A stretch of 64,000 nucleotides of DNA from Sphaerisporangium corydalis (lineage in GTDB: Bacteria > Actinomycetota > Actinomycetes > Streptosporangiales > Streptosporangiaceae). The position numbers and the translations under genes are program-made. Below the pieces are notes generated by a model that was not told the origin of the DNA, did no database searches, and was given only the letters and a program-made list of their open reading frames with translations. This document shows, piece after piece, positions 6,469 through 14,489 of the stretch. The stretch's first letter is position 1; every line of letters begins with the position of its first letter. The stretch covers positions 18,430 through 82,429 of the forward strand of contig NZ_JANZYP010000047.1 of the NCBI RefSeq assembly GCF_025506355.1. Reading direction: 5' to 3'.

Positions 6469-8714
6469 ATCACGGTCAGGCGTCTGGTGGCGCGGGTGAT
6501 CGCCACGTACAGGTCCTGGCCGCCCTTGGGGGACTGGGTGAGGATCTCCTCGGGTGCCACGACCACCACCGAGTCGAACTCCAGCCCCTTCGACTGGGTG
6601 ACGGTCAGCACCACCGCGGGCGAGTCCAACGCGTCGGCCGTCAAAGCGGACGCCGCGTCCGGTACCAGGGCGGCGATCTCGCGGTGCCGCGCGTCCGGGG
6701 TCAGCACCGCCGTCCGCCCTTCCCCTACCTCCGCCAGCTCCGACATCACCAGCTCAGGAAGCGCCCGGGGAAGGTCCGCGCGGCGGACGCGCAGAGCGCG
6801 CGGCGGGGCCTCCCCGTCGCGGACGGAGGTCGGCGGCTCCTGGTCAGGCGCGACCGCCTTCAGCACGTCGGCGGCCACCTCCATGATCTCCGCCGGGGTC
6901 CGGTAGTTGACCAGCAGCCGCGCCTCCCGCCACCGGCCCTTAAGGTACGGGTCGAGCATCTCGCCCCACGACCGCGCGCCCGCCGCCGAGCCGGTCTGCG
7001 CCACGTCGCCGACCACGGTCAGCGAGCGCGTCGGGATCCGGCGCATGACCGTACGCCAGGCCATCGCCGACAGTTCCTGCGCCTCGTCCACGATCACGTG
7101 CCCGTACACCCAGTGCCGGTCGCGCGCCGCGCGCTCAGCGGTCGTCAGCGCGGTGCCGCCCGAGTCGTGGCGGTCGGCCAGGGCCCTGGCGTCGAGCATC
7201 TCGGTGACGTCCGCGATCTCCAGCACGCCCTGGGCGTACAGCTCGTCGTCGCGCCGCGCCCGCCGCGCCGCCCGTTCGGCCGCACGGGCGGCTGAGGAGT
7301 CCTCACCGAGCAGTTCGGCGGCCTCGTCGAGCAGCGGGACGTCGCCCGTCGTCCACGGCGCGCCCGCCGGCCGCGCCAGCGCCGCGAGCTCGCCGGGGCC
7401 GAGATGGGACCCGGCCGCCGAGGCGAGCAGGCCGGGGTCGGCGAGCAGTTCGGCGACCAGCCGCTCGGGCGTGAGCGGGGGCCACAGGTCGTTCAGCGCC
7501 GTGCGGACGGAGGCCATCCGCCACAGCGCGGCCTTGGCGTACCGCAGGTCCTCCTCGTCGAGCGGCTGGTCGAGCTGACGCGCCTCGTCCAGGGCCAGCG
7601 CGGTGAGCGCCGAGTCGACGAAGAGCTTGCGCGCGACGTTGTGCGGGCCGCGCACGGCCCTGGCGCGCTCGCGGGCGCGCACACAGGTGGCGTGGTCCAC
7701 CCGCAGCGCCATCCGCTCGACCACGACCTCGACGCCGTCGCGCAGCGACGTCTTGACGTCGATGAGGACCTCCAGGTCGCCGGAGGGCACCCGCTGGCGG
7801 TCCCGGACGGCGCCTTTGATCACCTCGACCATCCGCAGGTCGCCCTTGACGGCCGCCGCCCCGGGCTCGTCGGAGGCGGTGGCCCGGACGCCCGGGTACA
7901 GCTCGCCCGCGGTGGTCAGCACGACGTCGGTCTCGCCGAGCGAGGGGAGCACGTGGCCGATGTACCGCAGGTACAGTGCGTTCGGCCCGACGACCAGGAC
8001 GCCCCGGCGCTGGAGCGTCTCGCGGTGCGCGTACAGCAGGTACGCGGCCCGGTGCAGCGCGGCGACGGTCTTGCCCGTGCCGGGGCCGCCCTGGACGACG
8101 AGCGCGCCGGGCAGGCCCGAGCGGATCACCTGGTCCTGCTCGGTCTGGATGGTGGCGACCACGTCGCCCATCCGCCCGGTGCGGCCGCGTCGCAGCGCGG
8201 CCATGAGGGCGGCCTCGCCGACCAGGGTGCGGCGGTCGGGCTCGCTCATCCTGGCGAGGTCGAACACCTCGTCGTCCAGGTCCACGACCGTACGGCCGCG
8301 GGTGTGCAGGTGGCGGCGGCGGACCAGCGGCCCGGGGTCGCCGGGTGTGGCGGTGTAGAACGGGCGGGCGGCGGGGGCGCGCCAGTCGATGAGCACCAGC
8401 TCGTCGTGGGCGTCGCGCAGGCCGACCCTGCCGATGTAGTACGTGTCGCCGCCGGTGTCGTCGACCCGGCCGAAGCAGAGCCCGCGTTCCACCCCGGAGA
8501 GCTGCGTGACGCGGCGGGCGTACTCGTGGGAGGACACGTCCCGCTCGAAGCGGGCCTGGTGGGTGCCGCCGGGCGTGCCGCGCGCGTACTCCTCGCCGAG
8601 TGCCCGTTCGGCGCGCTCGCGTACGGTGTCGAGGCGGTCGTACAGCATGGAGACATGGGCTTGCTCGGCTCGCAGGGCTTCCGTCCTGGCGGTTTCGGAT
8701 GCGCGACGCTCCAT
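6426..8714 (-). CDS. helD: HelD/HelR-type superfamily 1 helicase-like ATPase, RNA polymerase-associated
   Basis: A 762-residue UvrD-like protein. The N-terminal coiled region (RASETARTEALRAEQAHVSMLYDRLDTVRERAERAL) and the following VERGLCFGRVDD...YYIGRVGLRD...LIDWRAPAARPFY segment are the hallmark of HelD rather than UvrD/Rep. Walker A is GGPGTGKTVAALHRAAYLL (about residues 205-223), motif II is VIVDEAQELSAMAWR, and motif VI is LYVAITRATRRLTVIHEG near the C terminus. HelD proteins remove or recycle stalled RNA polymerase, and the actinobacterial HelR branch can displace rifamycins (family knowledge). The start is ATG 8714, with AAGGAG about 12 bases upstream. The stop region is tandemly repeated downstream. 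No rifamycin-associated element was seen upstream. Confidence 0.9.
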   Translation of the reverse strand: MERRASETARTEALRAEQAHVSMLYDRLDTVRERAERALGEEYARGTPGGTHQARFERDVSSHEYARRVTQLSGVERGLCFGRVDDTGGDTYYIGRVGLRDAHDELVLIDWRAPAARPFYTATPGDPGPLVRRRHLHTRGRTVVDLDDEVFDLARMSEPDRRTLVGEAALMAALRRGRTGRMGDVVATIQTEQDQVIRSGLPGALVVQGGPGTGKTVAALHRAAYLLYAHRETLQRRGVLVVGPNALYLRYIGHVLPSLGETDVVLTTAGELYPGVRATASDEPGAAAVKGDLRMVEVIKGAVRDRQRVPSGDLEVLIDVKTSLRDGVEVVVERMALRVDHATCVRARERARAVRGPHNVARKLFVDSALTALALDEARQLDQPLDEEDLRYAKAALWRMASVRTALNDLWPPLTPERLVAELLADPGLLASAAGSHLGPGELAALARPAGAPWTTGDVPLLDEAAELLGEDSSAARAAERAARRARRDDELYAQGVLEIADVTEMLDARALADRHDSGGTALTTAERAARDRHWVYGHVIVDEAQELSAMAWRTVMRRIPTRSLTVVGDVAQTGSAAGARSWGEMLDPYLKGRWREARLLVNYRTPAEIMEVAADVLKAVAPDQEPPTSVRDGEAPPRALRVRRADLPRALPELVMSELAEVGEGRTAVLTPDARHREIAALVPDAASALTADALDSPAVVLTVTQSKGLEFDSVVVVAPEEILTQSPKGGQDLYVAITRATRRLTVIHEGELPSVLARLA

Positions 8715-8897
8715 CGGTGTGGTATACTCCTTACGGGCAGTGTTGTAATGAAGCTTTAGGATGCCAAACAGTTGAGCGTAACAGTCCCGCTCCTGTCAGG
8801 CATCCCGCAGCGCATCACGATTCGCCCGTACCCACACCTTCCCCGGCCCGGCGTATACACCGCGCCGGAGTACCCGGCCCCGCCGCCTGAAGTGCCC

Positions 8898-9272
8898 CTA
8901 CGCGTTCTGGGGCATCGCGGAGAGGGCGTCCTCAAGGGTGGGGAAGGTCTCGAAATGGTGGTCCAGGTTGGTGATCATCAGAAGCCTGGAGATCATCCCG
9001 GGTGCCACCGCCAGCGCCAGCCGGCCGTTCATCTCACGGACCCTGTTGTAGGTGTGGACCAGGAGCCCGAGGCCGAGCGAGTCGCAGAACGAGGTCTGGG
9101 TGAGGTCCAGCACCAGGCACGGCGGGCGTTTCTCCTCGATCGCGACGTCCAGTTCGGAGCGCAGCAGGGGGACCGCGTTCATGTCGAGTTCGCCGACGAT
9201 CTCGACGATCACGCAGGGGCCCTCCTGCCTCTCACGAATCACCAACCCTGACTCGCGTGCCGGGTAGCTCAT
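8898..9272 (-). CDS. STAS-domain anti-sigma factor antagonist
   Basis: Starting at ATG 9272 (MSYPARESGLVIRER) this is a 124-residue STAS protein. The core is VIVEIVGELDMNAVPLLRSELD, then LVLDLTQTSFCDSLGLGLLVHTY, with the phosphorylatable Ser in the D-S-x-G turn. Proteins of this kind bind HATPase anti-sigma kinases when unphosphorylated and are reset by SpoIIE-type phosphatases. A strong SD (GGAGGTGA, complement at 9278-9285) sits five bases before the start, which favours it over an upstream in-frame start 30 codons earlier. No anti-sigma kinase is adjacent; candidates in this window are the HATPase at 32.5 kb and the SpoIIE phosphatase at 23.2 kb. Confidence 0.88.
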   Translation of the reverse strand: MSYPARESGLVIRERQEGPCVIVEIVGELDMNAVPLLRSELDVAIEEKRPPCLVLDLTQTSFCDSLGLGLLVHTYNRVREMNGRLALAVAPGMISRLLMITNLDHHFETFPTLEDALSAMPQNA

Positions 9273-9412
9273 GACTGTCACCTCCGTTGCCGACTCGTTA
9301 CCCTGACAAAAAGGTAATAAGCCCACATAGCCAAATAAGCAGGTGGGACGGGGTGTCGCCAAGGCGGTGAATGGCCTTCGGGCGCGAGTCAGCGGTTACA
9401 TAATGAATCGCA

Positions 9413-11215
9413 ATGAAGACGGAAAGTAGTCGGCGTGTCGACGTGAGCATCGTGGTGCCCGTCCACAACTGCCGCCCCTATCTCGACAGGTGCCTCACCT
9501 CGCTGCTCCAGCAGCCCGTCAGCAAGGAGATCGTCATCGTGGATGACGGCTCCACCGACGGCAGCCGAGATCTCCTCGCCGACTATGCGGCGAAATTTCC
9601 GGAAATACGGGTGTCTTTTCAGCAGGCCTCCGGCGGCGCCGGGCGGCCCAGGAATCACGCGATGGCCCAGGCCAGCGGCCGGTACGTCTTCTTCTGTGAC
9701 GCCGACGACCATCTCGGCCCCGAGGCGCTGCAACGCATGCTCGCGATGGCCGACCGCAACGACTCCGACATCGTGCTCGGGAAGATGGTCGGTCACGGCC
9801 GCCGCGTCCCCACCTCCATGTTCCGGGAGAACCGCGACCGCGCCCCCCTCGGCGAGACCACCGTCTACAACACGCTCACCTGTTTCAAGCTCTTCCGCCG
9901 CGAGATGCTCACCCGTCATCACATCCGCTTCGATGAGTCGCTCCGGGTCGGCGAGGACATCGTCTTCTCCGTCCACGCCTACTGCCACGCCCGGACGATC
10001 TCGGTGGTCGCCGACCACGACTGCTACCACCTGGTCTGCCGCCCCGACGGCAGCAGCATCATGCAGGAACCGGGCAGCCGCGACCCCCTGGCGTGGCTCC
10101 GGATGATCCGCGTCCCCATCGAGCTGATGGCCCGGCACATCCCCGAGGGCCCGCTGCGCGACCACCTCCTGCGCCGGCACTTCCGCTTCGACATCCTCGG
10201 CCAGCTCGGCGCGCCCTTCCTGGCGGCCGACCCGGTGGGCCGCCAGGAGATCGCGCGCGAGGTGTCCGACCTGTGCGCGACCTGGCTGACCGACGGGGTA
10301 CTCGACCGGCTGCGGCCGATCGACCGGCTCAGGGCCGCCTCCACCGGCGACGTCGGCCGCCTCGTCCGGCTCGCCCGCCTGGAGGCCGCGGCGCTGCACC
10401 GCCGCCTCACCGCGCTCGACTGGGCGGGCGACCGGCTGGAGGTGTCGGGCCGCGCGTTCCTCACCGACTCCTGGAACGGCGTCGCGGTCGGCCTGCTCCT
10501 GCGGGAGCGTTCCACCGCCACCGAGCGCCGGGTCCCGGTGACCGCCGTGGCGGACGTCTTCGCCGGGAGCGTCGAGGTGTCCCGCCTGCCGCCCGGCGTC
10601 TGGGACATGTACGTCGTGATCGCCTGCGAGGGCATGCGCCGCGTGGCGCGGTTCGGCGCCGACCGCGAGCCGGAGGTCGGCCGTCCCGGCCCGCGCCTGA
10701 TGGCCGCGGTCACCGTCCCGTACTTCACCCGCCCGCACGGCAACCTCAGCATCGACGTGGGCGGTCACGTCGTCGCGGTCCCTGGGGCCGTGCGGCTGAC
10801 CCGCGCCGCCTGGGGCGGCAAGGGCGCGCTGACCATCGAGGGCACCGTCACGGTCGGCGCCGAGTGCCCGGCGGCGCGGTGCGTCAGGCAGGTGGTCTGG
10901 CGCGAGCGGTCGTCGGGGAACGAGCGCCGGGCGCCCGCCGCCCCCGTCGGCGACCGGGTGTTCGTCGCGACGGCCACTCTGGACGTCCCGGGCATCTGGG
11001 AGGCCAACCTGGAGCTCAACCTCGGCGGCCCGCCCGTGCGCTACCCCGTCCAGGTCGGGGACGCCGAGCTCGGGCCGGGCGTGGCGTGGTGGCGGGGGCG
11101 GCGGCGCTGGACGGCGATGGCGCGGGCGTCCAAGATCCGGCGCAAGCTCGTGGTCACCGTGCTGGCCAGGGGCCCCAAGGCCGTCGTCCGCCGCTCCATC
11201 CGCATCGGCCGCTGA
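9413..11215 (+). CDS. Family 2 glycosyltransferase with TarS/TarP-like C-terminal extension
   Basis: A 600-residue protein. Residues 10-230 are a GT-A family 2 domain: VSIVVPVHNCRPYLDRCL, EIVIVDDGSTDGSRDLL, GAGRPRNHAMAQASGRYVFF, the DAD metal site in FFCDADDHL, and the acceptor-side motif VGEDIVFSVHAY. Residues about 240-330 are helical, and 335-600 hold beta-rich modules (two Ig-like stretches around FLTDSWNGVAVGLLLRE and LSIDVGGHVVAVPGAVRL). This layout, catalytic domain then linker then tandem C-terminal modules, is that of wall teichoic acid glycosyltransferases such as TarS/TarP, so modification of a cell-wall polyolphosphate is a reasonable inference. No signal peptide, so it is cytosolic or peripheral. 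The gene is monocistronic. Confidence 0.82.
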   Translation: MKTESSRRVDVSIVVPVHNCRPYLDRCLTSLLQQPVSKEIVIVDDGSTDGSRDLLADYAAKFPEIRVSFQQASGGAGRPRNHAMAQASGRYVFFCDADDHLGPEALQRMLAMADRNDSDIVLGKMVGHGRRVPTSMFRENRDRAPLGETTVYNTLTCFKLFRREMLTRHHIRFDESLRVGEDIVFSVHAYCHARTISVVADHDCYHLVCRPDGSSIMQEPGSRDPLAWLRMIRVPIELMARHIPEGPLRDHLLRRHFRFDILGQLGAPFLAADPVGRQEIAREVSDLCATWLTDGVLDRLRPIDRLRAASTGDVGRLVRLARLEAAALHRRLTALDWAGDRLEVSGRAFLTDSWNGVAVGLLLRERSTATERRVPVTAVADVFAGSVEVSRLPPGVWDMYVVIACEGMRRVARFGADREPEVGRPGPRLMAAVTVPYFTRPHGNLSIDVGGHVVAVPGAVRLTRAAWGGKGALTIEGTVTVGAECPAARCVRQVVWRERSSGNERRAPAAPVGDRVFVATATLDVPGIWEANLELNLGGPPVRYPVQVGDAELGPGVAWWRGRRRWTAMARASKIRRKLVVTVLARGPKAVVRRSIRIGR

Positions 11216-11321
11216 CGCCCTCCTTCGGACGGCCACCCCAGGCCCTCCGGTAACCGAATCGGCCGTACGTCCGCGCCGTCGGGACACTCCTTGTTCGCCC
11301 GGCCGCCTTAATGCCTGTTCT

Positions 11322-11349
11322 TTGCAACTACATAGGTATGGCCTAGAGT
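11322..11349 (+). promoter_or_regulatory. Putative sigma70-type promoter of the cbiMQO operon
   Basis: TTGCAA (11322-11327), a 16-bp spacer and TAGAGT (11344-11349), about 30 bp before the cbiM start. TTGCAAC at 11322 and GTTGC at 11348 form an inverted pair around the promoter, which could be the site of a nickel or cobalt regulator. No cobalamin riboswitch is visible. Confidence 0.5.
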
Positions 11350-11379
11350 TGCCTCAGTTCGACCGCTCGGAGGCTCCTG

Positions 11380-12411
11380 GTGCACGTACCTGATGGTTTC
11401 TTCAACGCCCCGGTGTCCGTCGCCGCAGGAGCGTTCGCGGCCACGGGGCTCGGCGTGTGCCTGCGCGGCGCGCGGCGCGAGCTCGACGACCGCACCGCCC
11501 CCATGGCGGGCCTGGTGGCGGCCTTCATCTTCGCCGTGCAGATGCTGAACTTCCCCGTCGCGGCCGGCACCAGCGGCCACCTGCTCGGCGGCACGCTCGC
11601 CGCGGTGCTGGTCGGCCCGTACACCGCCGTTTTATGCGTCTCGGTGGTGCTGCTCGTCCAGGGCTTCTTCTTCGCGGACGGCGGGCTCACCGCGCTGGGC
11701 GTCAACATCACCCTGATGGCGATCGTCACGACCGTCGTGGGCTGGACGGTGTTCCGCCTGATCGTCCGGGCCGCCCCGCGCGGCCGGAGCGTGGTCCCCA
11801 TCGCGGCCTTCTTCGGCGCGGCCGTCTCGGTGCCGGTCGCCTCGCTGGCGTTCACCGCGCTGTTCTGGATCGGCGGCACCGCCCCGATCGACGTGTCGTC
11901 CGTCGCGGTCACCATGGGCGGCGTGCACGTCCTGATCGGCCTCGGCGAAGGGCTGATCACCGCGCTCACCGTCAGCAGCGTGCTGGCCGTACGTCCCGAC
12001 CTGGTGTACGGCGCGCGGGGCCTGACCGCTCCGCTGCTGCTGCGCACGCCCGGGGGGACCACCGAGGTGGCCACCGGCCCGGCCCCGCGTCCGCACCGGA
12101 GCGCGCGCCCCCTGCTCGCCGGCGGCGCGCTGGTCGCCGTCGTGCTGGCCGGTGTGGTGTCCTTCTACGCCTCCAGCAGCCCCGACGGGCTGGAGAAGGT
12201 CGCCGCCGACAAGGGCCTGAACACCCACGAGGCGAGCCACCCGCTCGGCGAGTCGCCACTGGCCGGATACGGCGTCAAGGGGGTCGGCAGCGAGCGCCTG
12301 GCCGTCGGGCTGGCCGGCGTCGCCGGAGTCGGCATCACCGTCCTGGCCGGCGGGGCGATCTTCTACGCCGTGCGCCGCCGGGGCCGCTCGGCCGACGAGG
12401 CGCACGCCTAG
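11380..12411 (+). CDS. cbiM: ECF transporter substrate-binding component CbiM with fused CbiN-like domain
   Basis: A 343-residue integral membrane protein. It starts at GTG with MHVPDGFF; the His at position 2 following the initiator Met is the N-terminal metal ligand conserved in CbiM/NikM. Residues 1-215 hold the S-component helices (FIFAVQMLNFPVAAGTSGHLLGG, GPYTAVLCVSVVLLVQGFFFADGG, GGVHVLIGLGEGLITAL). After a linker, residues 240-340 form two further helices around SSSPDGLEKVAADKGL, the PDGLE-type CbiN/NikN-like domain. It imports Co2+ or Ni2+; the metal cannot be decided from sequence. It heads the operon, and cbiQ overlaps its stop by one base. Confidence 0.92.
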   Translation: MHVPDGFFNAPVSVAAGAFAATGLGVCLRGARRELDDRTAPMAGLVAAFIFAVQMLNFPVAAGTSGHLLGGTLAAVLVGPYTAVLCVSVVLLVQGFFFADGGLTALGVNITLMAIVTTVVGWTVFRLIVRAAPRGRSVVPIAAFFGAAVSVPVASLAFTALFWIGGTAPIDVSSVAVTMGGVHVLIGLGEGLITALTVSSVLAVRPDLVYGARGLTAPLLLRTPGGTTEVATGPAPRPHRSARPLLAGGALVAVVLAGVVSFYASSSPDGLEKVAADKGLNTHEASHPLGESPLAGYGVKGVGSERLAVGLAGVAGVGITVLAGGAIFYAVRRRGRSADEAHA

Positions 12412-13175
12412 TGGGCGCGGGCCACCAACGGCAGCTCTACCGGCCCGGCGACACGCTGGTCCACCGCCTTCCGCCGCAGTGCAAGCTCCTGGCGGTCGCG
12501 TGTTTCGCCGTGGTCGTCGTGGCCACCCCGCGCGAGGCCTTCTGGGCTTTCGGGGTCCACGTCCTGCTGCTGGCGGTGGTGGCGGCGGTCGCCCGCGTCC
12601 CGCCCGCGTTCGTGCTGCGGCGCATGGTGATCGAGCTGCCGTTCGTGGTGTTCGCCGTCGCGCTTCCGGTCATCGGGCTGGGCGCGCGGGTCGAGGTGCT
12701 CGGGATGTCGCTGAGCGCCGAAGGCCTGTGGGCGGCGTGGAACATCCTGGCCAAGGCCACCCTCGGCGTCGTGGCGAGCGTCCTGCTGGCCGCCACCACC
12801 GAGCCGCGCGCGATGCTGCAGGGCGCGCGGCGGCTCAGGCTGCCGCCGCTGCTGGTGCAGATCGCCATGTTCATGCTCCGCTACATGGACGTGATCCTGG
12901 ACGAGATGCGCAGGATGCGCATCGCCCGCGAGTCGCGCGGGTTCGCCGGCCGCGACCTGCGGCACCTCCCGGTGCTGGCCAAGTCGGCGGGCGCGCTGTT
13001 CATCCGCTCCTACGAGCGCGGCGAGCGGGTGCACCTGGCGATGCTGAGCAGGGGGTACACCGGTACGATGCCGGTGATCCACGAGGGTGGCGCCTCGGCG
13101 GGAGACTGGGCCACCGCCGTCCTCCTGCCGGTCGCGGCGCTCGTGACGGCCGCGCTCTCGTGGAGCCTCTCGTGA
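12411..13175 (+). CDS. cbiQ: ECF transporter transmembrane component CbiQ
   Basis: 254 residues starting at the GTG that shares a base with the cbiM stop (TAGTG). Features of the T-component are the N-terminal DTLVHRLPPQCKLLAVACFAVV, several hydrophobic helices, and the two short Ala-Arg-Gly coupling motifs: MRIARESRGF (about residues 166-175) and MLSRGYTGTMP (about 212-222), which contact the ATPase. It couples ATP hydrolysis by CbiO to metal uptake by CbiM. The last bases are duplicated downstream, separating it from cbiO by a 24-codon mini-ORF. Confidence 0.92.
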   Translation: MGAGHQRQLYRPGDTLVHRLPPQCKLLAVACFAVVVVATPREAFWAFGVHVLLLAVVAAVARVPPAFVLRRMVIELPFVVFAVALPVIGLGARVEVLGMSLSAEGLWAAWNILAKATLGVVASVLLAATTEPRAMLQGARRLRLPPLLVQIAMFMLRYMDVILDEMRRMRIARESRGFAGRDLRHLPVLAKSAGALFIRSYERGERVHLAMLSRGYTGTMPVIHEGGASAGDWATAVLLPVAALVTAALSWSLS

Positions 13176-13250
13176 CGCCGATCGCTCGGCGCCCCGCTCT
13201 CCCGGCCCGTCCCGTGACGGCCGCCCTCTCCTGGAGTCCTCTGTGACCGC
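13143..13250 (+). repeat. Duplicated cbiQ/cbiO junction (71-bp period)
   Basis: The segment GTGACGGCCGCGCTCTCGTG (13143 on, cbiQ C terminus and stop) recurs as GTGACGGCCGCCCTCTCCTG (13214 on), ending in the cbiO start. The first copy ends CTCGTGACG with the cbiQ TGA; the second ends CTGTGACC with the cbiO GTG. Between them a 24-codon ORF (13172-13246, ending VTAALSWSPL) overlaps both genes by GTGA. The ancestral state was probably a direct cbiQ-cbiO overlap. Confidence 0.85.
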
Positions 13251-14004
13251 GTCACCGCAGCCGCCGCCGTCCCTGCGCGTCGGCGAGCTGGCCTACGCCT
13301 ACCCCGACGGCACCCAGGCGCTGTTCGGCGTCGACCTGACCATCGGGGCCGGTGAGCGGGTGGCGCTGCTCGGGCCGAACGGCGCGGGCAAGACGACCCT
13401 GGTCATGCACCTCAACGGCATCCTGACCGCCGGGCACGGCACGGTCGAGGTGGCCGGGCTGCCGGTGCGCAAGGACACCCTGCCGGAGATCCGCCGCAGG
13501 GTCGGGCTGGTGTTCCAGGATCCCGACGACCAGCTCTTCATGCCCACGGTCCGCGAGGACGTCGCGTTCGGGCCGGCGAACCTCGGCGTGCGCGGCGCCG
13601 AGCTGGAACACCGGGTAAGGGAGGCGCTCGACCAGGTCGGGCTGCCCGAGGTCATCGACCGCCCGCCGCACCACCTGTCGTTCGGGCAGCGCCGCAGGGT
13701 GGCCGTGGCCACCGTCCTGGCGATGCGGCCGGAGATCCTCGTGCTGGACGAGCCGTCGTCGAACCTCGACCCGGCCTCCCGGCGCGAGCTCGCCGAGGTA
13801 CTGCGCTCCCTGGAGGTGACGGTGCTGATGGTCACGCACGACCTGCCGTACGCCCTGGAGCTGTGCGAGCGCTCGCTCATCCTGTCGGGCGGCGTCATCG
13901 CGGCGGACGGCCCGACCCACGAGATCCTCGCCGACGGCGACCTGCTGGCCGCGCACCGCCTGGAGCTGCCGTACGGCTACGTGGTGACCGACCGGCGCCG
14001 CTGA
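13243..14004 (+). CDS. cbiO: ECF transporter ATP-binding protein CbiO
   Basis: A 253-residue ABC ATPase. It shows the A-loop/first strand LAYAYPDGTQALFGVDL, Walker A LLGPNGAGKTTLVMHLNG (about residues 43-60), the Q-loop LVFQDPDDQLFMPTV, the signature HHLSFGQRRRVAVATVLAM, Walker B ILVLDEPSSNLDP, and the switch His in LMVTHDLPYAL. The FQDPDDQ sequence is typical of ECF-transporter ATPases. One ATPase gene is present, so it probably works as a homodimer with CbiQ and CbiM. The GTG start at 13243 overlaps the mini-ORF stop, implying coupling. Confidence 0.93.
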   Translation: MTASPQPPPSLRVGELAYAYPDGTQALFGVDLTIGAGERVALLGPNGAGKTTLVMHLNGILTAGHGTVEVAGLPVRKDTLPEIRRRVGLVFQDPDDQLFMPTVREDVAFGPANLGVRGAELEHRVREALDQVGLPEVIDRPPHHLSFGQRRRVAVATVLAMRPEILVLDEPSSNLDPASRRELAEVLRSLEVTVLMVTHDLPYALELCERSLILSGGVIAADGPTHEILADGDLLAAHRLELPYGYVVTDRRR

Positions 14005-14100
14005 CATCAGGAGGCGGCCGTAGGTGACCGCCCGGCGCTGGGCCGGGAGGCGACCGGCCGAGGTGATTGCGAAGTAAAGTGGGCCCGCGAGGAGGTTCAC

Positions 14101-14442
14101 ATGAAGCTGCGGCTGGCGCGGCGGGCGTTCGGTGACGCCGTCGTCGTGGCTGTCGAGGGTGAGCTCGACCTGTTCACCGCGCCGTTCCTCCGCGACGAGG
14201 TGCGCGACGCCATCAAGCAGGACAGCAACCGCCTGGTGCTCGATCTCGCCGCCCTGTCCTTCATGGATTCGAGCGGGCTGTCGGTGCTGATCGAGGCGTG
14301 GCGGCTGGCGACCGGCGAGGGCGGCGGCGTCTCCCTGGCGGCCCCGCAGGCGCCCGTGGCCCGCATCCTGCGCACGACCGGGCTCGACCGGCGCATCAAG
14401 GTCTACCCCGACGTCGACACGGCCATTTCCGGGGAGATTTGA
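14101..14442 (+). CDS. STAS-domain anti-sigma factor antagonist
   Basis: A 113-residue single STAS domain: VVVAVEGELDLFTAPFLRDEVRDAI, then LVLDLAALSFMDSSGLSVLIEAWRLA with the D-S-S-G phosphorylation turn (about residues 57-60), and a C-terminal ILRTTGLDRRIKVYPDVDTAI. It would release a sigma factor by binding a partner anti-sigma kinase. ATG 14101 follows GAGGAGGTTCAC. No partner is adjacent; the second STAS gene at 8.9 kb and the SpoIIE phosphatase at 23.2 kb suggest part of a wider partner-switching network. Confidence 0.9.
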   Translation: MKLRLARRAFGDAVVVAVEGELDLFTAPFLRDEVRDAIKQDSNRLVLDLAALSFMDSSGLSVLIEAWRLATGEGGGVSLAAPQAPVARILRTTGLDRRIKVYPDVDTAISGEI

Positions 14443-14489
14443 GCCCCCCTTGTAGAACTTCATTCGGTAGCCACGTTAGGGTCCGGGAT

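Noticed and set aside
7404..8759. Plus-strand frame opposite the helicase
   Set aside because: Opposite-strand shadow with no SD or domain.
8715..8897. Rifamycin-associated element before the helD gene
   Set aside because: No GGGGCTTGCGGCAAGGCCC-type dyad visible.
9389..11287. 632-codon minus-strand frame opposite the glycosyltransferase
   Set aside because: Shadow of a real gene; Arg/His/Asp/Val repeats without any motif.
11216..11379. Cobalamin riboswitch before cbiM
   Set aside because: Too short a leader and no B12-box-like GCCACTG motif found.
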